From: Ornithinibacillus contaminans
Lineage (GTDB): Bacteria; Bacillota; Bacilli; Bacillales; Amphibacillaceae
Length of the DNA stretch: 64,000 bases
Assembly: GCF_001038425.2 (NCBI RefSeq)
Contig: NZ_LDPV02000050.1
Span: 1-64,000, forward strand
Reading direction: 5' to 3'
Part shown: positions 50,987 through 59,831 of the stretch, piece after piece
Position numbering within the stretch: position 1 is the stretch's first letter
How the letters are laid out: every line of letters starts with the position of its first letter
Notes under the pieces: model-generated
Databases searched by the model: none
Told to the model about the DNA's origin: nothing
Seen by the model: only the letters and a program-made list of their open reading frames with translations
Position numbers and translations under genes: made by a program

Positions 50987-51181
50987 CTAACGGGTATCGA
51001 CTTCATACCACTTCTTTGCTGCTGTCGATTCTTCCGTTTGTAGTGTTTTAAATTTTGCTTTTGGTATTTTCACTTTTAAGTAATTAGCTTCTTCATCAGA
51101 TAGTCTTAGTTCACGAACACTTCTACCATCCTTGAACGATTCGAGTAAGAATTCATCAAATGCTTCTCTATTAGAAATCAC
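50987..51181 (-). CDS. 64-residue hypothetical protein, last gene of the ligase/racemase operon
   Basis: Small charged soluble protein (many Glu, Lys, Arg), without membrane segment, cysteine or recognised domain. GTG start six bases after GGAGGG, which overlaps the racemase stop, so it is translationally linked to the racemase. Conserved position inside the operon and a strong ribosome-binding site argue that it is real. I do not recognise the family. Confidence 0.7.
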   Translation of the reverse strand: MISNREAFDEFLLESFKDGRSVRELRLSDEEANYLKVKIPKAKFKTLQTEESTAAKKWYEVDTR

Positions 51182-51193
51182 GCATCTCCCTCC

Positions 51194-51934
51194 TTACTCA
51201 AAATTTGGGATTACTTCTCGTTTCTTCAGTGTTTTTCCGGATCGTGTTATGGCTTCATTTACTAATACTTGCATGGCATCCACACAATATGGCTGGATGT
51301 GATCTCCAACCGGGATACAGGAGAGCTCTGTGCATCCTAGAATGACACAATCACAATTCTCCTCTTCCATCATAGTTGTGATGATGCGCTCAAATCCTAA
51401 CACGTCAACAGGTTTGTCTGCTTTGAAATCATAAATCGTTCGCATGACTTGTTCCTGTACAAGCACATTTGGGATATGTGCCTTCATATTATATTTATGA
51501 CATTCATTCTGATATATACCAGTATTAATGGTTCCATCTGTCGCCAAAATTCCAACCTTTGCAGATGGGCCATATTTATCACGGATATACTGCACCGTTT
51601 CTTCAATCATATTGATAATATGAATCGACGTCATCGCCTGCATATCATCATAAAAATAATGAGACGTATTACATGGGATGGCAATATTCGCAACACCAGC
51701 CGCTTCAAAAAGGTCAAAATCCTTTTGAACGGCAACTAAAAAATCAGTCTTATTATCTTCCAATATAGCGCTTGTCCGATCTGGGATTGTGGCATGGTTA
51801 AGAATAACCATGTCGATATGTTCTTGGTCTTTATTGGCTTTTGTATTTTCGATTACTTTTTCAAAAAAGAGTGCCGTGGCAGCAGGACCCATTCCGCCTA
51901 GTACCCCGAGCTTTTTGTGTTCCAATCCTTCCAC
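51194..51934 (-). CDS. Aspartate/glutamate racemase family protein
   Basis: 246 residues (a TTG three codons in, five bases after AGGTGG, is an equally good start). GVLGGMGPAATALFFEKVI is the N-terminal signature; the two catalytic cysteines are C88 (IPCNTSH) and C201 (GCTELS). The cofactor-independent fold interconverts L- and D-Asp or D-Glu. In this operon it would provide the D-amino acid for the ligases upstream. 36 bases after the MurE-like gene. Confidence 0.9.
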   Translation of the reverse strand: MEGLEHKKLGVLGGMGPAATALFFEKVIENTKANKDQEHIDMVILNHATIPDRTSAILEDNKTDFLVAVQKDFDLFEAAGVANIAIPCNTSHYFYDDMQAMTSIHIINMIEETVQYIRDKYGPSAKVGILATDGTINTGIYQNECHKYNMKAHIPNVLVQEQVMRTIYDFKADKPVDVLGFERIITTMMEEENCDCVILGCTELSCIPVGDHIQPYCVDAMQVLVNEAITRSGKTLKKREVIPNFE

Positions 51935-51970
51935 CTGCTTTATCTAATGTATTGCTTACTGCATGACATC

Positions 51971-53464
51971 CTATTTAATTTCTACGTTTTCTTTGTTTAA
52001 CGATTCTAGTGCAATCTCTGCACCGTAATCCATTCCTTGACACCCTGCTAATAAGACCAAGTCACCCTTCGTTGCGTTGGAAAGTGCATCATTAATAGCA
52101 TCCGGTAATTCTGTATATAATCTCACGCCGATATTTGCTTTTTCCATCACCTCTAAAAAGGCTTTTGTCTCATCATCTGTCACTTCATCTTTTGGTGTTG
52201 TATGGGATACACTACGTGTTGCAATAACTTCTTTAATACCAAGATTTTCTGCCCAGTTCACAATTACCTCAGCATTTTCTCGGTTAATGGTTGCACCACG
52301 CTGCCCTCTTATTGCATAGACTACATGTAGCTTATCATAATCCATATAATCTAATGTTTGTAATGTCACATTAATATTACCTGGATTTGCAAAGTGATCA
52401 TCGACAACTTTAATGTCTTCTTCATAGATAAATTCAAATCGTCTTGGGACACCAGTAAATTCTTTTAATGTCTTTTGGATTGTCTCAATCGAAACACCAC
52501 TTAGAAGGCTAATAATAATCGCAACCATCGAGTTATAAACCGAGTGTAATCCTGGTACAGCTAGCTCTACATCAAATTCACTTGGCTCAAATTTTAAGCC
52601 ATTTGCTTCGAATGGTTTTAAAATTTCTACCGTAAATTTCCCTCGTCCTGTTGTTAAATCAAGGTTTTTACAATGAACATACCCTTCTTTACTTTCCACA
52701 CCGAAGGAAATAACAGTCGCCTTTGTTTTATCAACTAGCGAAGCTGAGTATTGATCATCTAAATTCAGTACAGCAAAGCTATTCGCTGATGCATTGCGAA
52801 TTAAGCTAGATTTCACTTCAAAATAGCGTTCAAAGGTGCCGTGCATTTCCATATGCTCACGGCTCATATTATTTAGTGACACAATATCGTACTCAACGCT
52901 CTCAACGCGATGTAATTCAAGTGCTGCTGAGGATACCTCCATTGTTACATGGGACACATCGTTTTCCACCATATCACTTAAGTAACGCTGTAAATCTAAA
53001 GACTCTGGGGTTGTCAGTTCCGCTGGAATCGATTCATCGCCATTTTTAATGATGACTGTTCCAATTAACCCAGTTCGATGTCCTTCGTTTTCCAAAATGG
53101 CATTCGTCATGTAGGAAGTAGTAGTTTTCCCATTTGTCGCAGTTATGCCGATCATATTGAGCTTTTTAGAAGGATAGTTATAAAAATGTGCTCCCAATTT
53201 CGCCAGTGCGATTCTGCTATCTTTTACAACATACTGTGGTACATTTACATCGGCTTGGATTTCTTCTACAACAGCGGCTACTGCACCACGTTTTACAGCA
53301 TCAGCAAGGTATTTATGTCCATCCGTTTTATAGCCTTTCACACAAACAAACAGATGCCCATCCCTTACCTTTTGCGAATGATAGGAGACCTGGTTAATCT
53401 CTACCGGTGCTATATCCTCATTATTCGTTATTTCAATTGCTCCTAGTAATTCACGTAATTGCAT
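51971..53464 (-). CDS. MurE-like Mur ligase paralogue with altered signature residues
   Basis: 497 residues from the ATG at 53464, four bases past the ATP-grasp stop. Three Mur-ligase domains: N-terminal (1-95), central ATPase with P-loop GITATNGKTTTS (106-117) and the MurE-like MEVSSAALELHRV, NNMSREHMEMHG (199-209) and the likely carbamylated Lys (K218), and C-terminal (from about 340, GVPRRFE). MurE's SSHAL reads SSAAL, the YAHTPD motif reads DHFANPGN (about 356-363), and the DNPR substrate motif is absent. It therefore probably joins something other than UDP-MurNAc-dipeptide and diaminopimelate. Confidence 0.85.
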   Translation of the reverse strand: MQLRELLGAIEITNNEDIAPVEINQVSYHSQKVRDGHLFVCVKGYKTDGHKYLADAVKRGAVAAVVEEIQADVNVPQYVVKDSRIALAKLGAHFYNYPSKKLNMIGITATNGKTTTSYMTNAILENEGHRTGLIGTVIIKNGDESIPAELTTPESLDLQRYLSDMVENDVSHVTMEVSSAALELHRVESVEYDIVSLNNMSREHMEMHGTFERYFEVKSSLIRNASANSFAVLNLDDQYSASLVDKTKATVISFGVESKEGYVHCKNLDLTTGRGKFTVEILKPFEANGLKFEPSEFDVELAVPGLHSVYNSMVAIIISLLSGVSIETIQKTLKEFTGVPRRFEFIYEEDIKVVDDHFANPGNINVTLQTLDYMDYDKLHVVYAIRGQRGATINRENAEVIVNWAENLGIKEVIATRSVSHTTPKDEVTDDETKAFLEVMEKANIGVRLYTELPDAINDALSNATKGDLVLLAGCQGMDYGAEIALESLNKENVEIK

Positions 53465-53468
53465 TCCA

Positions 53469-54659
53469 CTACCTCCTCGCCTTTCTACGGCCACCGAATA
53501 ATTTTCCTACTCTGGTTTTCATAAAGGAAAGTGCAGGTTTAGGATCCTGCAAGCTCCATATGGCATATGCTTTCGGTCTGAACAGCGATTTTACGACCGC
53601 TGATGGTTTAAGCTGTCCACTTTTAATATAATCTTTAACTGCTAGCATGTCCTCATAGCCATACCAAAATGCACGGTTTGTGGTTTCGGTTAAGGCTTTT
53701 GGTTCTAACGGATCACCAATCATCTCACGGTACGTAATGTAGGGGAAATTCAGTCCTACCTTATAGAGAAGATGGTTAAAGTTGGTGATACGAGCATTTA
53801 TTTCAATTAAGTAAAATTCACCCGTTTGTTCGTCCTTCTTAAATTCAATCTCGGCAAAGCCTTTATAACCAATTCCCTCTAAAAACTTCGCACCTATTTC
53901 ATATAAATCTGGTGTGTATTTTTGGATTGTGTAGACCGATGCACCAAAGTTAATTGGGTATTGGCGTAGCTTTTGGCATGTCGTCCAATGGGTAACCTTC
54001 GAATTCTGATCTAAATAGGCATCAAAGGTGTACATATGGTCATCAAACCCCGGAATAATTCGTTGCACAAACACTTCTAAGTTAGCAGCTTTTGCTTTTT
54101 CCAGTGCCTCGTCTAGTTCTTCCATCGTATGAACCATGAAGATTTTCTTTCGGAAGGTTGATACGAAAGCAGGTGAATCAACCGGCTTTACGATACACGG
54201 GAACTTAATTTCTTCTAACACGCGTTCTTTGAAGTTTGGCTCGTGAATGCGTACTGTTTCTGGTGCACGCACGCCATGCTCTTCTGCAAGGGCATATAAA
54301 TGATCTTTATTCATGACTTTCGTCGCTAATCCTTGTTCTGTTTGTGGAATTAAGTAATATTCCTTGATTGTATTTAAATGGGCATCAAGAACCTCTAAAT
54401 ACGTATCATGACAAGGAATAAGTACTGGTTTTTCATCTTGTTTTTTGGCATAGTCAATTAATGCATGGATAAAGCCTTCAGTTTCTTCTTTGTAGTGAGG
54501 AACTAGGATGGATTCAGCGCAATACTTTGATGCCGCGCCATACCGATCCTCTTCCGAATAATCCACAGCTACTGTGTGCACGCCGTGGATACCGAGGCTT
54601 CTAATCGTACTTAATCCTATATAGTAATTATTGCCTAAAATAACAGCTTTATGTTTCAT
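53469..54659 (-). CDS. ATP-grasp amino-acid ligase, D-aspartate-ligase (Asl)-like
   Basis: 396 residues from the ATG at 54659 behind AGGAGTAG. The N-terminal pre-ATP-grasp domain (KAVILGNNYYIGLSTIRSLG) is followed by an ATP-grasp fold: KPVDSPAF (about 160), the EVFVQRIIPGFDDHMYTFDAYLD stretch and the metal-binding EFYLIEINAR (about 300). Spacing and these motifs resemble enterococcal Asl, which attaches D-Asp to a peptidoglycan side chain and is likewise encoded next to a racemase. First gene of a four-gene operon. Confidence 0.85.
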   Translation of the reverse strand: MKHKAVILGNNYYIGLSTIRSLGIHGVHTVAVDYSEEDRYGAASKYCAESILVPHYKEETEGFIHALIDYAKKQDEKPVLIPCHDTYLEVLDAHLNTIKEYYLIPQTEQGLATKVMNKDHLYALAEEHGVRAPETVRIHEPNFKERVLEEIKFPCIVKPVDSPAFVSTFRKKIFMVHTMEELDEALEKAKAANLEVFVQRIIPGFDDHMYTFDAYLDQNSKVTHWTTCQKLRQYPINFGASVYTIQKYTPDLYEIGAKFLEGIGYKGFAEIEFKKDEQTGEFYLIEINARITNFNHLLYKVGLNFPYITYREMIGDPLEPKALTETTNRAFWYGYEDMLAVKDYIKSGQLKPSAVVKSLFRPKAYAIWSLQDPKPALSFMKTRVGKLFGGRRKARR

Positions 54660-54726
54660 CTCTCTACTCCTATACGGCATTTAACCGTTTCGTAATAATT
54701 TCATCTATAAACTGGCGGGAGTCATC

Positions 54727-54757
54727 GTGCAAACCCGCTACAGGAATATACTTCGCT
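54727..54757. repeat. Fragment of the long hairpin repeat
   Basis: GTGCAAACCCGCTACAGGAATATACTTCGCT aligns with 48797-48830 of the long copy. No arms are left. The rest of 54660-55073 contains only promoter-like A+T-rich sequence for the divergent operon and diguanylate cyclase. Confidence 0.6.
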
Positions 54758-55073
54758 AGTCAGTAAATTTTTACTTGTAGCAATAGTTTTGTTTGGAACA
54801 ACAACATACTTTCTACTTATATATTCTTCATTATACGCATGTATAAGCTATTCTTCAATAAGTCTAAATGAGGATGAAATAGATCCTTTTTTGGGACGTG
54901 CTGTTACGGTAAAAATGACGGTATTCACATGCTACTACACGGTTTGAAATTTTTATTATTTTTTCTAAAAATTTTAAAGAATCTCTATCAAAATATGGTA
55001 TATTATAAGATGTAGGAATTTTTACCCAATATAGTTGATAGACTTACTAGATTATACGTCCAGGAAGGGGGGT

Positions 55074-56342
55074 ATGCAATCCATGCGTCTCGATAAACTA
55101 TTTATCATTTTTATTTTTATGGTATCTGTTGTTGTGGCAATAAGCTCCGGTGCTATTCAAGTGAAATGGGATACTTATTTATTAGTACTAGCTTTATTTT
55201 ATCTCTTTTCTATTCTTTACTATCATTTAAAGGTTGCCGTCAAACAAGGGAACGCCAATATCGATTATGCCATTTCCTATAGTATTGCGATGGCCTTATT
55301 CGCTGGACCGCTTGGGGCTTTTATTTATGAAGCATTGTATATGTTCACCATCTTTTTTATTCGAAAAGCAACTAAAACGGCTGATGAAGAAGAGTTTTTA
55401 CATACTTTTTATAACACTGGGTCTTTTGCCCTAAATGGCGCGATTGCCTATTACCTTTTCCACGGTTTAGAGCCTGTATTTGATCAGGTTCCATTTGGGT
55501 ATTGGATACTTATAATTGCACTTGTGATTATTATGTCATTACTATCCCACCTGTACTTAACTGTGATTTTCTCGATTACTGGAGATATTAAAACCTTACA
55601 CGATGCTATTACGTTTATTAAAAGCAGAAGTATTCTTGATATGGGAAAAATCGCATTTTCGAATGCATTTCTATTCATATTTTTACAAAACGAACAATGG
55701 GAAATGCTTATCAGTCTATTCCTGTTCAACTATTTAGTTAGTAGGTCCAATATCGCAATTAACCAAACCCTCCAACATAAGATGGAACGGGATAAATTTG
55801 AACAAATGGCCTATACGGATTTTCTAACAGAGGTGTATAACCGGACGTTTATGGATAAGAAAATGAGTGAGTTAAACGAATCTGGTGAACGCTTAGCCAT
55901 TATTGTAACTGACATTGACTCCTTTAAACGGATTAATGACACGTATAATCACGCCGTCGGGGATCGTGCTATTCAGCATTTCGCTTCTGTGCTGCAAAAC
56001 TATTTAACTGAGGATGATTTTCTCTTCCGGAGTGGTGGCGAGGAATTTACGATCTTCATTCGGAATAAAGACTATGACGAATGTGTTACTTTAGTAGAAA
56101 GAATTCGAAATGGCATCATTACGACACCTGCCGTTGCGGAATATAATAATGAAACCATTCCTATTTCACTTTCGGCTTCGTTTGGCTTGTACTATTATAA
56201 AGCAAATGAAACACTAGATATTAAAAAGGCTTATATTTATGCAGACCAACTCTTAATTAAATCGAAGGACCTTGGTAAAAATCGAATTTCTGCGAAGAAT
56301 GGGATGAATGACATTCCACTGTCAGTACGGTATACCGATTAA
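55074..56342 (+). CDS. Membrane diguanylate cyclase (GGDEF)
   Basis: 422 residues from the ATG at 55074 after GGAAGGGGGG. Six or so membrane segments (about 8-225), a short linker, then a GGDEF domain (about 245-405) with YTDFLTEVYNRTFMD, DIDSFKRINDTYNHAVGD and an intact catalytic RSGGEEF (about 319-325). No RxxD inhibitory site is seen upstream of it. It would make c-di-GMP in response to a membrane signal. Divergent from the ligase/racemase operon and probably independent of it. Confidence 0.9.
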   Translation: MQSMRLDKLFIIFIFMVSVVVAISSGAIQVKWDTYLLVLALFYLFSILYYHLKVAVKQGNANIDYAISYSIAMALFAGPLGAFIYEALYMFTIFFIRKATKTADEEEFLHTFYNTGSFALNGAIAYYLFHGLEPVFDQVPFGYWILIIALVIIMSLLSHLYLTVIFSITGDIKTLHDAITFIKSRSILDMGKIAFSNAFLFIFLQNEQWEMLISLFLFNYLVSRSNIAINQTLQHKMERDKFEQMAYTDFLTEVYNRTFMDKKMSELNESGERLAIIVTDIDSFKRINDTYNHAVGDRAIQHFASVLQNYLTEDDFLFRSGGEEFTIFIRNKDYDECVTLVERIRNGIITTPAVAEYNNETIPISLSASFGLYYYKANETLDIKKAYIYADQLLIKSKDLGKNRISAKNGMNDIPLSVRYTD

Positions 56343-56384
56343 TTGTCTAGGCGCATGCCAAGGTATCCCCAATCAAGCCATGTG

Positions 56385-58238
56385 TTAACTTTGGTCTTCG
56401 ATGAAATTCTTGTACCACAGCATAAACATAAGTACGGCCCATAGCTTTCGGGCGTGATCTCGTTCATAGAGTTTATGCTCGGTTAAAAGCTTTAGGCAGT
56501 ATGCTTTATTGATAATATGATCTGTGTTACTACGCCTAATTATAGCTTGTGCCCATTCATACAGCTCATTCCGAAGCCAATGCCGAATTGGCACTGGAAA
56601 TCCTAGCTTTTTACGATTTATCACATGGTCTGGTACAAATTCTTTCGCAGCTTTACGCAAAATCGCCTTAGTCGTGTGGTCAGTAATTTTATATTCCACA
56701 GGGATTTTTCGAGCGACTTCAAACACTTCTTTATCTAAAAATGGTGTCCTTAACTCAATGGAATGGATCATTGTCATGCGATCTGCTTTTAATAAAATAT
56801 CACCTGGGAGCCATGTATGAATATCGATATATTGCATTTGATGTAGTGGATGATCATTTTCCACACGGTCAAAAAGCTCTCCTGTTACTTGTCGGTAATT
56901 GCATGATGCTTGATACGATGTTAGTAATGCTTGCTTCTCTTGTTCCTCAAATAACTTCGCATTCCCAATATAGCGCTCTTTAAGTGGCGTAGTACCCCGT
57001 TCAATAAAGCTTTTTCCAGCCACTCCTTCTGGTAAAATCCGTGACAAATACTTGAGCCATTTGAGTAGTATCGATGGTATATAGCGAAATAGCTTCAATG
57101 ACTCAAATTCACGATAAATATTATAGCCCCCAAACAATTCATCCGCTCCTTCACCAGAGAGTACTACTTTCATATGATTCTTTGCAATTTTTGCTGCAAC
57201 ATACAGTGGAACACAGGCGGGATCTGCAAGCGGATCATCTAATTGCGATATAATTTCAGACAGACTTTGAACATATTCCTCTGGGCTAATGACATAGGAT
57301 ATATTGTCTACTCCTAACGCCGCCGCAGTCCTTTCCGCAATCGGTATTTCGGAATATCCTTCTTCTGCAAACCCCACTGATATGGTTTTGATCGATGGTT
57401 GCATGTGCTTGGCTATCGCTACAACTAAACTAGAGTCAATACCTCCTGATAAGAATGCCCCAACCGGCACATCGCTTTGCATATGAGCCTCAACAGAATC
57501 GACCATTACTTCTTGAATTCGATTAATGATCTGTTTTTCGTTGCCGTCAATTGGTTGGAAGGTTGCATGAAAATAACGGGACTTACTTATTTTTTCCTGT
57601 GGTTTTTTAATGAAGTAATGACCGGGTTCAAGTAGCTGAATGGGGTTCGTTAATGTCATCGGAGTCGGTACGTATTGGAAGGAGAAATAATGCTGGAGTG
57701 CTTGTTCATTAAGAGGAAGGGAGGTAGTAACGGTTGTTATTGCTTTTTTCTCGGAAGCGAAATAGAATACCCCGTCCTCTTCCATGTAAAAGAATGGCTT
57801 TATCCCGAACGGGTCTCTAGCTCCATAAAGAATCGCCTCTTCCTTATCCCAAATGGCCAGTCCGAACATTCCTCTTAGTTCCCGAAAAGCATTCACGCCA
57901 AATTCCAAAAACATAGTGGCAACAACTTCTGTGTCTGATTCGGTTTCAAAGGTATAGCCCTTCTTCTGGAGGCGAGAACGCAATAATTTATAATTATAAA
58001 TCTCACCATTAAATACAAGTACATAACGATCTTCACCAAAGTAAAATGGCTGCTTCCCTTTATCCAAGTCGATTATACTCAACCGGACAAATTCCACTAG
58101 CATAAGGTCATCTTGAAACCGTCCATCCTCATCTGGTCCTCTATGCTTGATAAAGGTCTTTGCCTGATTCATCTGCTCTCTTATGTCTTCGGTTAATTGG
58201 TGGTCATCCTTCACTAGCACACCAACAAATCCACACAT
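56385..58238 (-). CDS. asnB: Asparagine synthetase B (glutamine-hydrolysing)
   Basis: 617 residues from the ATG at 58238 behind AAGGAG, which places the catalytic Cys at position 2 (MCGFVG). N-terminal class II glutaminase (1-195; HRGPDEDG, FNGEIYNY, SDTEVV) and C-terminal synthetase with the PP-loop SGGIDSS (264-270) and SGEGADELFGGY. It makes asparagine from aspartate, glutamine and ATP. Length is nearer B. subtilis AsnO (YisO) than AsnB. Isolated gene after the rlmN terminator. Confidence 0.92.
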   Translation of the reverse strand: MCGFVGVLVKDDHQLTEDIREQMNQAKTFIKHRGPDEDGRFQDDLMLVEFVRLSIIDLDKGKQPFYFGEDRYVLVFNGEIYNYKLLRSRLQKKGYTFETESDTEVVATMFLEFGVNAFRELRGMFGLAIWDKEEAILYGARDPFGIKPFFYMEEDGVFYFASEKKAITTVTTSLPLNEQALQHYFSFQYVPTPMTLTNPIQLLEPGHYFIKKPQEKISKSRYFHATFQPIDGNEKQIINRIQEVMVDSVEAHMQSDVPVGAFLSGGIDSSLVVAIAKHMQPSIKTISVGFAEEGYSEIPIAERTAAALGVDNISYVISPEEYVQSLSEIISQLDDPLADPACVPLYVAAKIAKNHMKVVLSGEGADELFGGYNIYREFESLKLFRYIPSILLKWLKYLSRILPEGVAGKSFIERGTTPLKERYIGNAKLFEEQEKQALLTSYQASCNYRQVTGELFDRVENDHPLHQMQYIDIHTWLPGDILLKADRMTMIHSIELRTPFLDKEVFEVARKIPVEYKITDHTTKAILRKAAKEFVPDHVINRKKLGFPVPIRHWLRNELYEWAQAIIRRSNTDHIINKAYCLKLLTEHKLYERDHARKLWAVLMFMLWYKNFIEDQS

Positions 58239-58290
58239 GTGACTAACTCCTTTTTCGTGATGATTATATTTCACCATTATATTCAACGAC

Positions 58291-58328
58291 AAAAAGACTG
58301 ACCCAGATTTTTTCTGCGTCAGTCTTTA
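58291..58328 (-). terminator. Intrinsic terminator of rlmN
   Basis: On the minus strand AAAGACTGACGCAGA pairs with TCTGGGTCAGTCTTT (one mismatch) and is followed by TTG. Just past the rlmN stop and before asnB. Confidence 0.88.
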
Positions 58329-58335
58329 TCGTGCT

Positions 58336-59403
58336 TTATACGATATTTTGCTTTTTAATTTGCTTACTTCTTAGCTGTCCACAAGCTGCATCAATGTCTG
58401 CGCCGTTTTCCCAACGAACCCCACAATTGATACCATTGTTTTTTAATGTTTCATAAAACGCTTGGATAGACGTTGTATCACTGCGCTGGTATTGGTTATG
58501 CTCTTCAACGGAATTGTACGGAATTAAGTTCACATATGATAGATGGCGTTTTTTACGTAATAGCTTGGCAAGCTGTATTGCCTCTTCTTGATGATCATTG
58601 ACATCTTTTAGCATAATATACTCGTATGTGATCCGTCGATTAGACTTCTCAAGATAATAATCTACCGCCTGCATTAGCTTCTCAATCGGAAATGCACGGT
58701 TGATTTTCATAATCTGCGTACGAAGTTCATTATTAGGGGCATGTAGCGAGATTGCTAAGTTAACCTGTAATTCGGTATCAGCAAACTCATAAATTTTATG
58801 CGCTAAGCCACTTGTTGATACGGTAATATGACGTTGGCCAATTTTAAGACCTTTTTCATCATTAACCACTCGAATAAAGTTAAGGAGATTCGTGAAGTTA
58901 TCAAATGGTTCACCTATACCCATGACAACAATATGACTAACCCGTTCATCTTTTCCTTGTTCATCTAAATGCTTCTGTACTTTCATGATCTGTTCCACAA
59001 TCTCACCACCGGATAAATCACGACTCTTACGCAATAATCCACTGGCACAGAATGTACAGCCTATATTACAGCCGACCTGTGTCGTGACACAGACTGATAA
59101 ACCATAATTAAAACGCATCAATACGGTTTCAATTAAGTTTCCGTCAGATAAGCGGAACAGGAATTTAATCGTACCGTCTTTCGATACTTGTTTAATTTCC
59201 TCGTCTAATGTTTCGATAACAAAGTTCTCTTCTAACAAGGAGATTGTCTCCTTGTTCACATTTTTCATGTCTGCAAATTCTCTAACACGCTTCTTATATA
59301 ACCAATCCCACACCTGTTCAGCACGGAATCGTTTTTGACCTTTTTCCAGTAGCCATTCTGTTAATTGATTCATCGTTAATCCGTAAATGGATTCTTTAGC
59401 CAT
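58336..59403 (-). CDS. rlmN: Dual-specificity RNA methyltransferase RlmN
   Basis: 355 residues, radical-SAM enzyme that methylates C2 of A2503 in 23S rRNA (and A37 of tRNAs). The 4Fe-4S cysteines are C112, C116 and C119 ([11 protein letters not shown]), and the methyl-carrying C-terminal cysteine is C341 ([11 protein letters not shown]). Other family features: GIGEPFDNF and [13 protein letters not shown]. Monocistronic. A second rlmN copy elsewhere is possible, since the usual one lies in the prp/rsm cluster. Confidence 0.95.
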   Translation of the reverse strand: MAKESIYGLTMNQLTEWLLEKGQKRFRAEQVWDWLYKKRVREFADMKNVNKETISLLEENFVIETLDEEIKQVSKDGTIKFLFRLSDGNLIETVLMRFNYGLSVCVTTQVGCNIGCTFCASGLLRKSRDLSGGEIVEQIMKVQKHLDEQGKDERVSHIVVMGIGEPFDNFTNLLNFIRVVNDEKGLKIGQRHITVSTSGLAHKIYEFADTELQVNLAISLHAPNNELRTQIMKINRAFPIEKLMQAVDYYLEKSNRRITYEYIMLKDVNDHQEEAIQLAKLLRKKRHLSYVNLIPYNSVEEHNQYQRSDTTSIQAFYETLKNNGINCGVRWENGADIDAACGQLRSKQIKKQNIV

Positions 59404-59529
59404 TGTTAAACCTCGTTTCTAAAAATGCATGATACAGTTAAACTGGAAACCCAGTAATTATTTTAGCAAAAACACTATACTATCATACCTCGAAACAGTC
59501 CTCACACGCAAATTAATTTCGCATAGAAA

Positions 59530-59826
59530 AGCCTGGGACATAAGTGCTTTTGACAAGATAACATCCGAATTTGCGCGTAATACACGCTTCGGGAATATAC
59601 TCCGCTTTCCACGGGCGGCTGATGAGCCAGGCTACTACTTGTGAATAAGCTTCTTCGCTGCCTTGCGCCGAGGAAGACCGCTACGTAGCGATTCTATAAG
59701 ACGCAGGCGCATCACTGCGGGGTCTCACCTAGGCCTGTCTTCCCGTAGGAGTCTCCGTATATTCCCTACACTGAATTAGTGCACTGTTCGTAATATCATC
59801 TTTTCATTTAACTTATGTCCCAGGCT
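59530..59826. repeat. Long hairpin repeat element with complete arms
   Basis: AGCCTGGGACATAAGT (59530-59545) and ACTTATGTCCCAGGCT (59811-59826) are exact complements. Inner blocks follow in order: CGCTTCGGGAATATACTCCGCT, a core differing from the copies at 1 and 48795, CACTGCGGGGTCTCACCTAGGCC, and GTCTCCGTATATTCCC. It sits between gltD's stop and the rlmN promoter and fills most of the 59404-59831 gap. Confidence 0.88.
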
Positions 59827-59831
59827 CTGCG

